A DNA stretch of 64,000 nucleotides from Micromonospora echinaurantiaca. GTDB lineage: Bacteria > Actinomycetota > Actinomycetes > Mycobacteriales > Micromonosporaceae. A program made the position numbers and the translations under genes. Below, one piece after another: positions 34,827 through 43,797 of this stretch. Under the pieces are notes generated by a model. The model saw only the letters and a program-made list of their open reading frames with translations, ran no database searches and was not told where the DNA came from. Within the stretch, counting starts at the first letter, position 1. Each line of letters begins with the position of its first letter. The stretch lies in the NCBI RefSeq assembly GCF_900090235.1, contig NZ_LT607750.1:4951001-5015000 (forward strand). Direction: 5' to 3'.

Positions 34827-37244
34827 TCAAGCCTGACGCATCTCACGCGATGAGTCAACTGATCCCACATGTTGGTTAACGGACTTCGGCGCGTCGCCGC
34901 CCGACACGCCTGCGGCACCCGGCCCGACCTGCCCGGACGCGGCCTCGGCCGGGCGCGGGGCGGGCGGCCGGACCGGCCCGACCACCGGCGGGGTCGGGAA
35001 CGGGGCGGACGGCCGGGCCGGGCGGGCGCCCGGCGAGGTGGCCGCCTCCAGCATCGCCTCCAGGTGCTCGGCCGGTACGCCCCAGCCGCAGAGCGCGCCC
35101 TGGCCGAACCGGCAGCCGGCGGCGACCACCGCGGCCAGCTCGGCCGGGGTGGTCACCCCCTCGGCGATCACCTCCAGACCGAACTGGTGGCCGAGCCGCA
35201 TCACGATGTCGACCATCGGCGCGAACGCGGGACCGTCCCGCCCCACCGGCCGGACCGGCTCGTGCTCGGCGACCAGGCTGTGGTCGATCTTGAGGATGTC
35301 GATCGGCAGGCGGCGCAGCTGCCCGAGCGACGAGTAGCCGGCTCCGAAGTCGTCCAGCGCGATCCGCACCCCGGTCAGCCGCAGCGCGGTCAGCCGGCGG
35401 ATCAGCTCGTCGAGGTCGGTGGCCACGGCGTGCTCGGTGACCTCCAGCACCAGCCGCTGCGGCGGGACGTGGTGGGCGCGCAACGCCTCGGCCACCTGCA
35501 CCACGTACTCCGGGGCGTGCAGTTCACGTGGCGAGACGTTCACCGACACCCAGACGTCGTGCCCGTCGGCCAGCCAGCGGGAGAGCTGGTGGCACGCCTG
35601 GTGCAGCACCCAGGCGCCGAGCTTGGCGATCATCCCGCACTCCTCGGCCAGCGGGATGAACTCGTCCGGGCGGACGTTGCCCAGCTGCGGGTGGTGCCAG
35701 CGCAGCAGCGCCTCCGCGCCGACCGGGCGTACCGAGGGCAGCGAGGCGACCGGCTGGAACACCAGCCGCAGCTCGTCGCGCTCGATCGCGCCGCGCAGCT
35801 CGTGCTCCAGCGTGGTACGCCGGCGCAGCAGCTGGTCGTAGGCCGCGTCGTAGCGCTCGATCCGGTTCTTGCCACGCTGCTTGGCGTGCCGCAGCGCCAG
35901 GTCGGCGTGGCGCTGGAGCAGCTCCACGTCGGGCTCCCCGGCCCAGCCGGCCAGCCCGATGCTCACCGAGAGGAAGACCGGCCCCTCGGACTGGTCGTAG
36001 GCGCGGCCGAGCACACCGAGCAGCCGCTCGGCGACCCGGTCCGCCTCGGCCGGGCGGCCGTGCAGCAGCACCGCGAACTCGTCCCCGCCGAGCCGGGCGG
36101 CCACGTCGCCGGGGCGCAGGTTGCCGCGCAGCCGCCGGCCCACCTCGGCCAGCACCGCGTCGCCCACGTCGTGGCCGCGCATGTCGTTGACGTTCTTGAA
36201 GCCGTCCAGGTCGAGGCCGAGCAGCACGCACGGGGTGCCGGCCGCGGCGCAGCGGTGCAGCGCGCGGAGCAGCCCGCGCCGGTTGGCCAGCCCGGTGAGC
36301 GCGTCGGTGTGCGCCAGCTCGCGGAAGTGCGCCTCCCGCTCGGCCAGCCGGCCGGCGTAGCCGCGCACGTCGTGCAGGGTCAGGAACTGCCGGGTCACCA
36401 GGGCGAAGCCCTCCACGCTGCCGGCCGCGACGGCCAGCGCGCCGAACCGGCCGTCCTGGGACAGGTGGTAGACCGCGGAGGCGGCCATCGCGACGATCGG
36501 GAGCAGGGCGTACTCGCCGTCGCGGCCGATCAGGTCGAGGTCGGCCCGGTCCGGCGGGTCGACCCGGCGCAGCGCCAGCGCCCCGGTGAGCGCCCCGGCG
36601 GCGAGCAACGCCGCCGAGCTCACCGCCACCGTCGGCCCGGCCTGGCAGAGACCGGTCGCCATGCCCATCCCGCCGCAGGTCAGCGCGATGGCACCGGCGC
36701 CGGCGGCGGCGAGTCGGGCGCGCGACTGCGGCGCGCGGAAGACCACGATGAGGGCCACCCCGGCGGTGAGCGCCGCGGCCACCGTGGCGATCAGGATCGC
36801 CGGGCAGGCCATCGGGGTGGCGTCGCCGAGCAGCCGGGTCGGCTCGGTGAAGAGCACCCAGCCGACGAACCAGAGCGCGCCGGCCATGATCAGCCCGTCG
36901 AGGACCAGCCGGGCAGCCGCCGCGCGGGTCGGGGCGACGCCGGGCAGTCGGAGCAGCCCGGCGCAGAAGAGCAGCCCGCCGGCCGCGGTGCCGACCGAGA
37001 CCAGCGTGGCCCAGTCGGTGCGGGAGCCCTGCTCGTGCTCCCAGTGCGCGGCCGCGTCGGACACCTCGGCGAGGCCGACCAGCACGGTCGCCACCGCCAC
37101 CGCCCCGGCGGCGGCGAAGAGCAGGTGGGCCGGGCGCCGGGGGGCCGCGCGCCGCCGGGCGGTGGCGGCCAGCAGCACCGCGGCCGAGGCGGTCGCGAGC
37201 CCGCTCAGCACCGCTACCGCGACCATGCCCGGGGGGAGATGCAC
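34827..37244 (-). CDS. Membrane GGDEF-EAL protein (c-di-GMP synthase/phosphodiesterase)
   Basis: The 805-residue protein has about eight N-terminal membrane segments (residues 1-290), a GGDEF domain (~310-475) with intact RLGGDEFAVL, and an EAL domain (~485-735) with EALLRW, VSVNVSPRE, LEVTEHA, LDDFGAGYSSL, ILKIDHSL, AEGVTT and QGALCGW. All catalytic residues of both domains are present, so both making and breaking c-di-GMP are possible. The Pro/Ala-rich tail ends inside the ilvB promoter. The GTG start is preceded by CAGAGT at 6 nt. It is divergent from ilvD. Confidence 0.93.
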   Translation of the reverse strand: MHLPPGMVAVAVLSGLATASAAVLLAATARRRAAPRRPAHLLFAAAGAVAVATVLVGLAEVSDAAAHWEHEQGSRTDWATLVSVGTAAGGLLFCAGLLRLPGVAPTRAAAARLVLDGLIMAGALWFVGWVLFTEPTRLLGDATPMACPAILIATVAAALTAGVALIVVFRAPQSRARLAAAGAGAIALTCGGMGMATGLCQAGPTVAVSSAALLAAGALTGALALRRVDPPDRADLDLIGRDGEYALLPIVAMAASAVYHLSQDGRFGALAVAAGSVEGFALVTRQFLTLHDVRGYAGRLAEREAHFRELAHTDALTGLANRRGLLRALHRCAAAGTPCVLLGLDLDGFKNVNDMRGHDVGDAVLAEVGRRLRGNLRPGDVAARLGGDEFAVLLHGRPAEADRVAERLLGVLGRAYDQSEGPVFLSVSIGLAGWAGEPDVELLQRHADLALRHAKQRGKNRIERYDAAYDQLLRRRTTLEHELRGAIERDELRLVFQPVASLPSVRPVGAEALLRWHHPQLGNVRPDEFIPLAEECGMIAKLGAWVLHQACHQLSRWLADGHDVWVSVNVSPRELHAPEYVVQVAEALRAHHVPPQRLVLEVTEHAVATDLDELIRRLTALRLTGVRIALDDFGAGYSSLGQLRRLPIDILKIDHSLVAEHEPVRPVGRDGPAFAPMVDIVMRLGHQFGLEVIAEGVTTPAELAAVVAAGCRFGQGALCGWGVPAEHLEAMLEAATSPGARPARPSAPFPTPPVVGPVRPPAPRPAEAASGQVGPGAAGVSGGDAPKSVNQHVGSVDSSREMRQA
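34830..34858 (-). promoter_or_regulatory. ilvB promoter nested in the 3' end of the GGDEF-EAL gene
   Basis: TTGACT (34853-34858), a 17-bp spacer and CAGGCT (34830-34835) lie on the minus strand, 7 nt upstream of the leader-peptide ATG. The whole promoter is inside the last codons of the upstream gene, whose stop is at 34827-34829. Confidence 0.7.
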
Positions 37245-37341
37245 GTCTCAACTCTGCCGGATGAGCGCTCCCCGTGGGGGATCGGGTGCGCAACTGTTGG
37301 GACACGGCCCGCGCACCCGCCGGCCGGTGCGGTGGCGGTGC

Positions 37342-37347
37342 CAGACT
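37342..37347 (+). promoter_or_regulatory. Possible -10 box for a leaderless ilvD mRNA
   Basis: CAGACT lies 7 nt before the ATG at 37355. It resembles the CAGGCT of the ilvB leader promoter. No Shine-Dalgarno and no clear -35 are present, so confidence is low. Confidence 0.3.
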
Positions 37348-37354
37348 GGTAGTC

Positions 37355-39202
37355 ATGCCTGAGCTGCGGTCGAAGACCTCCACGCACGGTCGGACGATGG
37401 CCGGCGCCCGGGCCCTCTGGCGGGCCACCGGGATGACCGACGACGACTTCGGCAAGCCGATTGTCGCCATCGCCAACAGTTTCACCCAGTTCGTACCCGG
37501 TCACGTGCACCTCAAGGACATGGGCGGCCTGGTCGCCGAGGCGGTGGCCGAGGCCGGCGGGGTGGGCCGCGAGTTCAACACCATCGCGGTCGACGACGGC
37601 ATCGCCATGGGCCACGGCGGGATGCTCTATTCGCTGCCCAGCCGGGAGTTGATCGCCGACGCGGTGGAGTACATGGTCAACGCTCACTGCGCGGACGCCC
37701 TGGTCTGCATCTCGAACTGCGACAAGATCACCCCGGGCATGCTGCTGGCCGCGCTGCGGCTGAACATCCCGACCGTCTTCGTCTCCGGCGGGCCGATGGA
37801 GGCCGGCAAGACGACGGCGATCGAGGGGGTCGTGCACAGCAAGATCGACCTGATCGACGCGATGATCGCCTCGTCCAACGAGGCGGTCACCGACGGCCAG
37901 CTCGGCGAGATCGAGCGGTCGGCCTGCCCCACCTGCGGCTCCTGCTCGGGCATGTTCACCGCCAACTCGATGAACTGCCTCACCGAGGCGATCGGGCTGG
38001 CGCTGCCGGGCAACGGCTCGACGCTGGCCACCCACGCCGCGCGCCGCTCCCTCTTCGTCGAGGCCGGGCGCACCGTCGTGGAGATCGCCAAGCGGTGGTA
38101 CGACGGCGACGACGCCTCCGTGCTCCCCCGCACGATCGCCAACCGGGCCGCGTTCGAGAACGCGGTCGCCCTGGACGTGGCGATGGGCGGCTCGACCAAC
38201 ACGATCCTGCACCTGCTCGCCGCCGCCCGCGAGGCCGAGCTGGACTTCCACGTCGCCGACATCGACGAGATCTCCCGCCGGGTGCCCTGCCTGGCCAAGG
38301 TCGCCCCGAACTCGCCGCAGTACCACATGGAGGACGTGCACCGGGCCGGCGGCATCCCGGCCATCCTCGGCGAGCTGGACCGGGCCGGCCTGCTGCGCCG
38401 GGACGTGCACGCGGTGCACTCCCCCTCGCTGTCGCGCTGGCTGGCCGACTGGGACGTCCGGGGCGGCTCGGCGACGCCGGAGGCGGTCGAGCTGTTCCAC
38501 GCCGCCCCGGGCGGGGTGCGCACCACCGAGCCGTTCTCCACCACCAACCGCTGGTCGTCGCTGGACACCGACGCGGCCGGTGGCTGCGTGCGGGACCGCG
38601 AGCACGCGTACTCGGCCGACGGCGGCCTGGCCATCCTGCACGGCAACCTGGCGCCGGACGGCTGCGTGGTGAAGACCGCCGGGGTGCCCGAGGAGTGCCT
38701 GACCTTCCGCGGCCCGGCCAAGGTCTACGAGTCCCAGGACGCCGCCGTCGAGGCCATCCTCAACAAGCAGGTCGTCGCCGGTGACGTGGTGGTGATCCGC
38801 TACGAGGGGCCGAAGGGCGGCCCCGGCATGCAGGAGATGCTCTACCCCACCTCGTTCCTCAAGGGCCGGGGCCTGGGCCGGGCCTGCGCGCTGCTCACCG
38901 ACGGCCGGTTCTCCGGCGGCACCTCCGGGCTCTCCATCGGGCACGTCTCGCCCGAGGCCGCCTCCGGCGGGCTGATCGCGCTGGTCCGGGAGGGCGACGA
39001 GATCGTGATCGACATCCCGGGCCGCTCGATCGAGCTGAACGTGCCCGAGGACGTCCTCCAGGCCCGCCGCGTCGCCGAGGAGAAGCGGGACCGCCCGTAC
39101 ACCCCGGCCGACCGGCAGCGGCCGGTGTCGGCGGCGCTGCGCGCGTACGCGTCGATGGCCACCTCGGCCAGCGACGGCGCCTACCGCCGCGTCCCGGAGT
39201 AG
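37355..39202 (+). CDS. ilvD: Dihydroxy-acid dehydratase
   Basis: IlvD dehydrates dihydroxy acids to the 2-oxo acids of Val and Ile, using an Fe-S cluster. The 615-residue protein has cluster and substrate motifs [11 protein letters not shown] and [17 protein letters not shown], then [15 protein letters not shown] and [19 protein letters not shown] near the end. ATG 37355 matches the family start ([15 protein letters not shown] follows); the frame is open upstream but unlike the family. It is divergent from the GGDEF-EAL gene and not in the ilvBNC operon. Confidence 0.96.
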   Translation: MPELRSKTSTHGRTMAGARALWRATGMTDDDFGKPIVAIANSFTQFVPGHVHLKDMGGLVAEAVAEAGGVGREFNTIAVDDGIAMGHGGMLYSLPSRELIADAVEYMVNAHCADALVCISNCDKITPGMLLAALRLNIPTVFVSGGPMEAGKTTAIEGVVHSKIDLIDAMIASSNEAVTDGQLGEIERSACPTCGSCSGMFTANSMNCLTEAIGLALPGNGSTLATHAARRSLFVEAGRTVVEIAKRWYDGDDASVLPRTIANRAAFENAVALDVAMGGSTNTILHLLAAAREAELDFHVADIDEISRRVPCLAKVAPNSPQYHMEDVHRAGGIPAILGELDRAGLLRRDVHAVHSPSLSRWLADWDVRGGSATPEAVELFHAAPGGVRTTEPFSTTNRWSSLDTDAAGGCVRDREHAYSADGGLAILHGNLAPDGCVVKTAGVPEECLTFRGPAKVYESQDAAVEAILNKQVVAGDVVVIRYEGPKGGPGMQEMLYPTSFLKGRGLGRACALLTDGRFSGGTSGLSIGHVSPEAASGGLIALVREGDEIVIDIPGRSIELNVPEDVLQARRVAEEKRDRPYTPADRQRPVSAALRAYASMATSASDGAYRRVPE

Positions 39203-39259
39203 CGCGCCCCCACGCCACCCTCCGGCGCCGGTATGGTCCGGCGTCGGGGGTGGGCGATC

Positions 39260-39970
39260 ATGAGCTACGCGGGACTGGTCCGGCCGGTCGTCGACCGGGT
39301 GTACGTGGGCGCCCGGCAGGCGGCCCGGAGCCGGATCACCGCCTACTACGCCGAGCGCGGGCTCCGGCCCGGGTTCGAGGTGAGTTTCAACTTCGGGCTG
39401 CTGGCCCGGCCGATGCCGGCCCGGGCGCTCGACGACGTGCTGGTCTACGTCGGCGCGGACATGAGCGCCGAGCTGGCGCAGGGCGTGGCCGAGGTGGACG
39501 CCGACGGCGCCTGGCGGCTCACCGGGCTCGGCCGCGAGCTGGCGGCGGCCGTGCAGCGGATGACCGGCGAGGCGGCCGAGGAACGCTGGGCGGCCGCGCC
39601 CGCGTACCTGCCCGGCCTGGCCGCGGTGCCCCGGCTCGCCGACCTGGTCGGCCGGCTGCTGGCGCACGGGCTGACCACCGGCGGGACCGGGTTTCGGGCG
39701 ATGGCCCCGGTGTACGAGCCGCCGGACGCCTCCCCGGCACTGCGGCTGACCTCGCGGCTGGGTGCGCTGCGGCACCACCGCGGCGACGCCCACCGGGCGG
39801 CGTGGCGGGCGGCCGGGCTGACCGTTGCGGAGATCACGGCGCTGCCGGACGGGTCCGCCCGCCGGGCGATCGAGGCCGAGACGGACCGCCTCGACGAGCC
39901 GGTCTACGCGGCGCTCACCGCCGAGGAACGCCTGGAGCTGCTGGCCGGGCTCGGCGCCCTGCCCGGCTGA
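39260..39970 (+). CDS. SCO6745-like winged-helix protein, function unknown
   Basis: The 236-residue protein resembles the actinobacterial SCO6745 family: RPVVDRVYVGARQAARSRI and AWRAAGLTVAEITALPDGSARRAIEAETDRL. The family has a winged-helix-like fold but no defined ligand or operator. ATG 39260 has GGGGGTGG upstream and is preferred over ATG 39233; TATGGT near 39231-39236 could be the promoter -10. It ends convergent with the ROK gene. Confidence 0.8.
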   Translation: MSYAGLVRPVVDRVYVGARQAARSRITAYYAERGLRPGFEVSFNFGLLARPMPARALDDVLVYVGADMSAELAQGVAEVDADGAWRLTGLGRELAAAVQRMTGEAAEERWAAAPAYLPGLAAVPRLADLVGRLLAHGLTTGGTGFRAMAPVYEPPDASPALRLTSRLGALRHHRGDAHRAAWRAAGLTVAEITALPDGSARRAIEAETDRLDEPVYAALTAEERLELLAGLGALPG

Positions 39971-39996
39971 CCCAGCGGCGTCGGACCGGCACGAGA

Positions 39997-40040
39997 TCCT
40001 GGTGAGGACGGCCCTTGACGGGGGCCCTGTCCTACCAGGA
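39997..40040. terminator. Long imperfect hairpin between convergent genes
   Basis: TCCTGGT/ACCAGGA, AGGAC/GTCCT and GGCCC/GGGCC stems stack with small bulges around a short loop. It lies between two convergent stops (39970 and 40064) and probably terminates both. Confidence 0.6.
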
Positions 40041-40063
40041 CCTGGAAGCCGACCCGCCGACCG

Positions 40064-41245
40064 TCAGGCGGGGTCGACGACGCGGTCGACGACCAGTTGG
40101 GCCGCGCCCATGATGCCGACGTCGGGGCCGGTGACGACCCGCTCGATGAGCAGCGCCTGGGTGGCCAGCGGCAGGCACCGCTCATAGAGGGTGGCCCGCA
40201 TGCTGGCCAGCAGTGGCTCGCACTCGGCGAGCCGGCCGCCGATGGCGACGACCTGCGGGTTGAAGAAGTTGACCACGACCGCGAGGATCTCGCCGATCGA
40301 CCGGCCTGCTCGGCGGGCCAGCGCGGTGGCGTGCCGGTCGCCGTCGTCGATCAGCCGCATCACGCCGGTCAGGTCCTCGACCGGTACGCCCTGCTCGCAC
40401 AACGCCGCGACCAGGGCCGCGCCGCTGGCCACCGCCTCCAGACAGCCGGTGTTGCCGCAACTGCACAGCGGCCCGGGGTCGGCCACCACCCGGCAGTGGC
40501 TGATGTCGCCGGCGGAGCCCTGGGCCCCCCGGTGCAGCCGGCCGCCGGAGATGACGCCGGCGCCGATCCCGGTGCCGGCCTTGACGTAGACCGCGTGGTC
40601 GAGGTCGCCGTGCACCGCCCGGTGTTCGCCGAGCGCCATCAGGTTGGCGTCGTTGTCCACCACCACCGGCACGTCCGTCCGGCGGGCGCAGAACTCGCGG
40701 ACGTCGAAGCCGTTCCAGCCGGGCATCCGAGAGGGGCTGACGATCCGGCCGGTGTCGTACTGGACCGGGCCGGGGATGCCGATGCCGATGCCGCGCAGCC
40801 CGCTGCCGGCGGTACCGCCGCGCTGACCGGGCACCGTGGCGGCGGGCGCCAGCGCGGCGACCTCGTCGAGCAGCGCGCCGAGCACGGCCTCCGGCCCGTC
40901 CTCGATGCGTACCGGCCGGGTGCGGGCCTCGACGACCCGCCCGGTGAGGTCGAGGGTGCCGAGCCGGGCATGGTGCGCGCCCAAATCGATCGCCCCGATC
41001 AGCGCGCCGCCGGTGGGCACCGCGAGCTGCCGGGGCCGACGGCCGCCGCGGGACTTCCCGGCGCCCGTCTCCTGGAGCAACCCTTCGCTGATCAGTGCCT
41101 CGACCCGCTGCGAGACGGTGGACGGCGAGAGCCCGGAGAGCCGGGCGAGATCCGCACGACTGACCGCCGCTCCGCTGGCCACCAACCGGAGCAGCTCCCG
41201 TGGACCGCCGCGTAGGCCGTCACGCGGGGCGTCGTCAATCGTCAC
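40064..41245 (-). CDS. ROK-family transcriptional repressor
   Basis: The 393-residue protein has an N-terminal winged HTH (SRADLARLSGLSPSTVSQRVEALISEG) and a ROK sugar-binding domain with VVDNDANLMALGEH, KAGTGIGAGVISGG and the zinc motif CSCGNTGCLEAVAS. ROK repressors usually sense sugars or sugar phosphates. GTG 41245 is chosen because it starts the family alignment; the much longer upstream frame is antisense to the ABC ATPase gene. It is divergent from the ABC-asparaginase-CutC operon and is its likely regulator. Confidence 0.92.
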   Translation of the reverse strand: MTIDDAPRDGLRGGPRELLRLVASGAAVSRADLARLSGLSPSTVSQRVEALISEGLLQETGAGKSRGGRRPRQLAVPTGGALIGAIDLGAHHARLGTLDLTGRVVEARTRPVRIEDGPEAVLGALLDEVAALAPAATVPGQRGGTAGSGLRGIGIGIPGPVQYDTGRIVSPSRMPGWNGFDVREFCARRTDVPVVVDNDANLMALGEHRAVHGDLDHAVYVKAGTGIGAGVISGGRLHRGAQGSAGDISHCRVVADPGPLCSCGNTGCLEAVASGAALVAALCEQGVPVEDLTGVMRLIDDGDRHATALARRAGRSIGEILAVVVNFFNPQVVAIGGRLAECEPLLASMRATLYERCLPLATQALLIERVVTGPDVGIMGAAQLVVDRVVDPA

Positions 41246-41264
41246 GCGAGGTTCATAGCATCCG

Positions 41265-41350
41265 AACTTTCTTCCGGCAAGCTGTTGACTTAGTTTGTGC
41301 TCTCGCATTAGATGGCCCCGTTGATTCGAGAAGTGCATAACTTTGTTCGG
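41265..41350. promoter_or_regulatory. Direct repeats in the ROK/ABC divergent region, candidate operators
   Basis: AACTTTCTTC (41265-41274) and AACTTTGTTC (41339-41348) flank the ABC promoter. TTAGTTTGT overlaps the -35/spacer and resembles half-sites of ROK regulators of the XylR type. Assignment to the ROK repressor is inferred from position. Confidence 0.35.
41285..41313 (+). promoter_or_regulatory. Promoter of the ABC-asparaginase-cutC operon
   Basis: TTGACT (41285-41290), a 17-bp spacer and TTAGAT (41308-41313) form a strong sigma-A-type promoter. It predicts a 5' UTR of about 55 nt before the GTG at 41375. Confidence 0.65.
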
Positions 41351-41374
41351 ACGTCGTAGAAAGTGAGGCGAGCT

Positions 41375-42166
41375 GTGGCACCGACGGCGGCACCCGACCT
41401 CGCGGGCCGGAGCGAGCCCACCCGCCCGGGCCGGCCGATGGTGGCCGTCCGCGGCCTGCAGAAGTGGTTCGGCCCGCTGCACGTGCTCAAGGACGTCGAC
41501 CTGACCGTGGCCGCCGGCGAGGTGGTGGTCGTGATCGGCCCGTCCGGTTCCGGCAAGTCGACGCTCTGCCGTTGCCTCAACCGCCTCGAGGTCGCCGGCG
41601 AGGGCAGCATCGAGATCGACGGCGAACCGCTGCCGGCCGAAGGACGCAAGCTCGCCCGGCTGCGCGCCGACGTCGGCATGGTCTTCCAGGCGTTCAACCT
41701 CTTCGGCCACCGGACCGTGCTGGACAACGTCACGCTCGGCCCGGTACGCGTCCGCCGGATGCCGAAGGCCGAGGCGCGCGAGCAGGCGCTGGCCCTGCTC
41801 GACCGGGTCGGCATCGCCGACAAGGCCGACCACTACCCGGCGCAGCTCTCCGGCGGCCAGCAACAGCGGGCGGCGATCGCCCGGGCGCTGGCCATGCGGC
41901 CGAAGGTGCTGCTCTTCGACGAGCCGACCTCGGCCCTGGACCCGGAAATGGTCAACGAGGTCCTGGACGTGATGGTCTCCCTCGCCGCGGAGGGGATGAC
42001 CATGATCGTGGTGACCCACGAGATGGGCTTCGCCCGCCGCGCCGCGGACCGGGTCGTCTTCATGGACGACGGCCGGATCGTCGAGTCCGGCACCCCCGAC
42101 GAGTTCTTCGCCGCCCCCAGCACCGAGCGGGCGCGCGACTTCCTCTCCAAGATCCTCCAGCACTGA
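41375..42166 (+). CDS. Polar amino-acid ABC transporter ATPase (GlnQ type)
   Basis: The 263-residue ATPase has Walker [11 protein letters not shown]-loop VFQAFNLF, signature LSGGQQQR and Walker [15 protein letters not shown], with [13 protein letters not shown] typical of polar amino-acid (PAAT) importers. It energises import through the two permeases downstream. GTG 41375 has GAGG upstream; GTG 41363 is also in frame. It is the first gene of a six-gene operon. Confidence 0.95.
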   Translation: MAPTAAPDLAGRSEPTRPGRPMVAVRGLQKWFGPLHVLKDVDLTVAAGEVVVVIGPSGSGKSTLCRCLNRLEVAGEGSIEIDGEPLPAEGRKLARLRADVGMVFQAFNLFGHRTVLDNVTLGPVRVRRMPKAEAREQALALLDRVGIADKADHYPAQLSGGQQQRAAIARALAMRPKVLLFDEPTSALDPEMVNEVLDVMVSLAAEGMTMIVVTHEMGFARRAADRVVFMDDGRIVESGTPDEFFAAPSTERARDFLSKILQH

Positions 42167-42183
42167 CCCCCGAGGAGGGTGGC

Positions 42184-43137
42184 ATGTCATTTCTCCACAC
42201 GAGCTTCACGCGACGCCGCGCGCTGACCGTGGCCGCGACGGCGGTGACCGTCGCGCTCGCCGCCGCCGGCTGCGGCGACGGCGGCTCGGCCCCGACCCTG
42301 CCCGGCAAGTCCGGCGGCGAGAAGGTGGCCCAGTCGGTGTTCGACGCCGCCCCGGTGGCGTCCGACGCCGAGATCCCGGCCGGCTCCACCATGGACATGA
42401 TCCGCAAGCGTGGCTACCTGAACGTCGGCGGCTCGCTGGACGCCCCGCTGCTGTCCCAGCAGAACCCGGTCACCGGTGAGATCGAGGGCTTCGACGCCGA
42501 CATGGCCAAGCTGCTGGCCAAGTACATCATCGGCAAGCCCGAGGTGAAGACGGTGACCATCGGCACCCAGACCCGGGAGGCGATGCTCCAGGCCAAGTCG
42601 GTCGATGCGGTCTTCCAGACCTACACGATCACCCCGCAGCGGGCCACCCAGGTCGCCTTCGCCGGGCCGTACCTGACCTCCGGCCTGGCCGTGGCGGTCC
42701 GCAAGGACGAGACCGGCATCAAGGGCGTCCAGGACCTGGCCGGCAAGACCGTCATCGTCGGCGCGAACACCCCGGCGGTCACCGCGCTGCCCACCGCCGC
42801 CCCCGGTTCGAAGCAGGTCGCGTTCGCCACCGACCCGCAGGCCGTGCAGGCGCTGCTGCAGAAGCGCGGCGACGCCTACGTGCAGGACTTCACCCTGCTC
42901 GCCTCGGGCGCCAAGGCGAACCCGGGGATGAAGGTGGTCGGCGAGCCGTTCACCACCGAGGCGTACGGCATCGGCCTGAACCGCGAGGACGCCCAGTTCA
43001 AGGAGTTCGTCAACAACTGGCTCAAGAAGATCCAGGCGGACGGCACCTGGGCCAAGGTCTGGGAGAGCACCCTCGGCTCGGTGGTGGAGGGTGGCACCCC
43101 GACCCCGCCGGCGATCGGCTCGGTCGAAGGTTCCTGA
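42184..43137 (+). CDS. ABC transporter substrate-binding lipoprotein (family 3)
   Basis: The 317-residue protein has a signal peptide with TRRRALTV (Tat-like) and lipobox LAAAGC, so it is anchored outside the membrane. The mature part is a type-2 periplasmic fold: RGYLNVGGSLDAPLLSQ, GEIEGFDADMAKLLAKY, FAGPYLTSGLAVAVRKDE, YGIGLNREDAQFKEFVNNWL. PAAT binding proteins take amino acids or opines; the exact ligand is not readable. It starts 17 nt after the ATPase stop. Confidence 0.94.
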   Translation: MSFLHTSFTRRRALTVAATAVTVALAAAGCGDGGSAPTLPGKSGGEKVAQSVFDAAPVASDAEIPAGSTMDMIRKRGYLNVGGSLDAPLLSQQNPVTGEIEGFDADMAKLLAKYIIGKPEVKTVTIGTQTREAMLQAKSVDAVFQTYTITPQRATQVAFAGPYLTSGLAVAVRKDETGIKGVQDLAGKTVIVGANTPAVTALPTAAPGSKQVAFATDPQAVQALLQKRGDAYVQDFTLLASGAKANPGMKVVGEPFTTEAYGIGLNREDAQFKEFVNNWLKKIQADGTWAKVWESTLGSVVEGGTPTPPAIGSVEGS

Positions 43138-43152
43138 GGACCCCCACCCGCC

Positions 43153-43797
43153 ATGGACGCCCTCACCGCCCACCTCGACGAACTCGGCCACGGGTTGGTC
43201 ACGACGGTCCAGCTGACCGTCGTGACCACCCTCGGCGCGCTGTTGCTCGGCGTCGTCGTGGCCACCCTGCGGGTCTGCCCGGTGCCGCTGCTGCGCACCG
43301 TCGGCATGGTCTACGTCGAGGTGCTGCAGAACCTGCCGCTGCTGGCCCTGCTGGTGCTCTTCGTCTTCGCGCTGCCCACGATCGGCATCACGTTCCCGCT
43401 GTTCACCTCGGCGGCCATCGTGCTCGCCGCCTACGAGGGGGCGTACCTGGCCGAGGCGATCCGCGCCGGGATCAACACGGTGGGGGTGGGGCAGGCGGAG
43501 GCGGCCCGCGCCATCGGACTCACCTTCAGCCAGTCCCTGCGGTACGTCATCCTGCCGCAGGGACTGCGCGCGGTGATCCAGCCGATGGGCAACATCTGCA
43601 TCGCGCTGCTGATGAACACCTCGCTGGCCGCCGCGGTCGGGGTGGTCGAGCTGACCCAGGCCGCCAACAACGTCAACCTCGTCGAGGCCCAGCCGATCGC
43701 CGTCTTCACCGGCGCCGGCCTGGCCTACATGCTGCTGGCGCTGCTGATCGGTCGGCTCACCGGCACGCTGGAACGAAGGTTGGCGATCGTCCGATGA
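43153..43797 (+). CDS. PAAT ABC transporter permease 1
   Basis: The 214-residue permease has about five membrane segments and the EAA loop EAARAIGLTFSQSLRYVILPQ that docks to the ATPase. It is 15 nt after the binding protein and its stop overlaps the next ATG by 4 bp. Confidence 0.94.
   Translation: MDALTAHLDELGHGLVTTVQLTVVTTLGALLLGVVVATLRVCPVPLLRTVGMVYVEVLQNLPLLALLVLFVFALPTIGITFPLFTSAAIVLAAYEGAYLAEAIRAGINTVGVGQAEAARAIGLTFSQSLRYVILPQGLRAVIQPMGNICIALLMNTSLAAAVGVVELTQAANNVNLVEAQPIAVFTGAGLAYMLLALLIGRLTGTLERRLAIVR

Noticed and set aside
37214..39793. Minus-strand open frame of about 860 codons over ilvD
   Set aside because: ilvD on the plus strand is unambiguous; the antisense product is Gly/Arg/Val low complexity.
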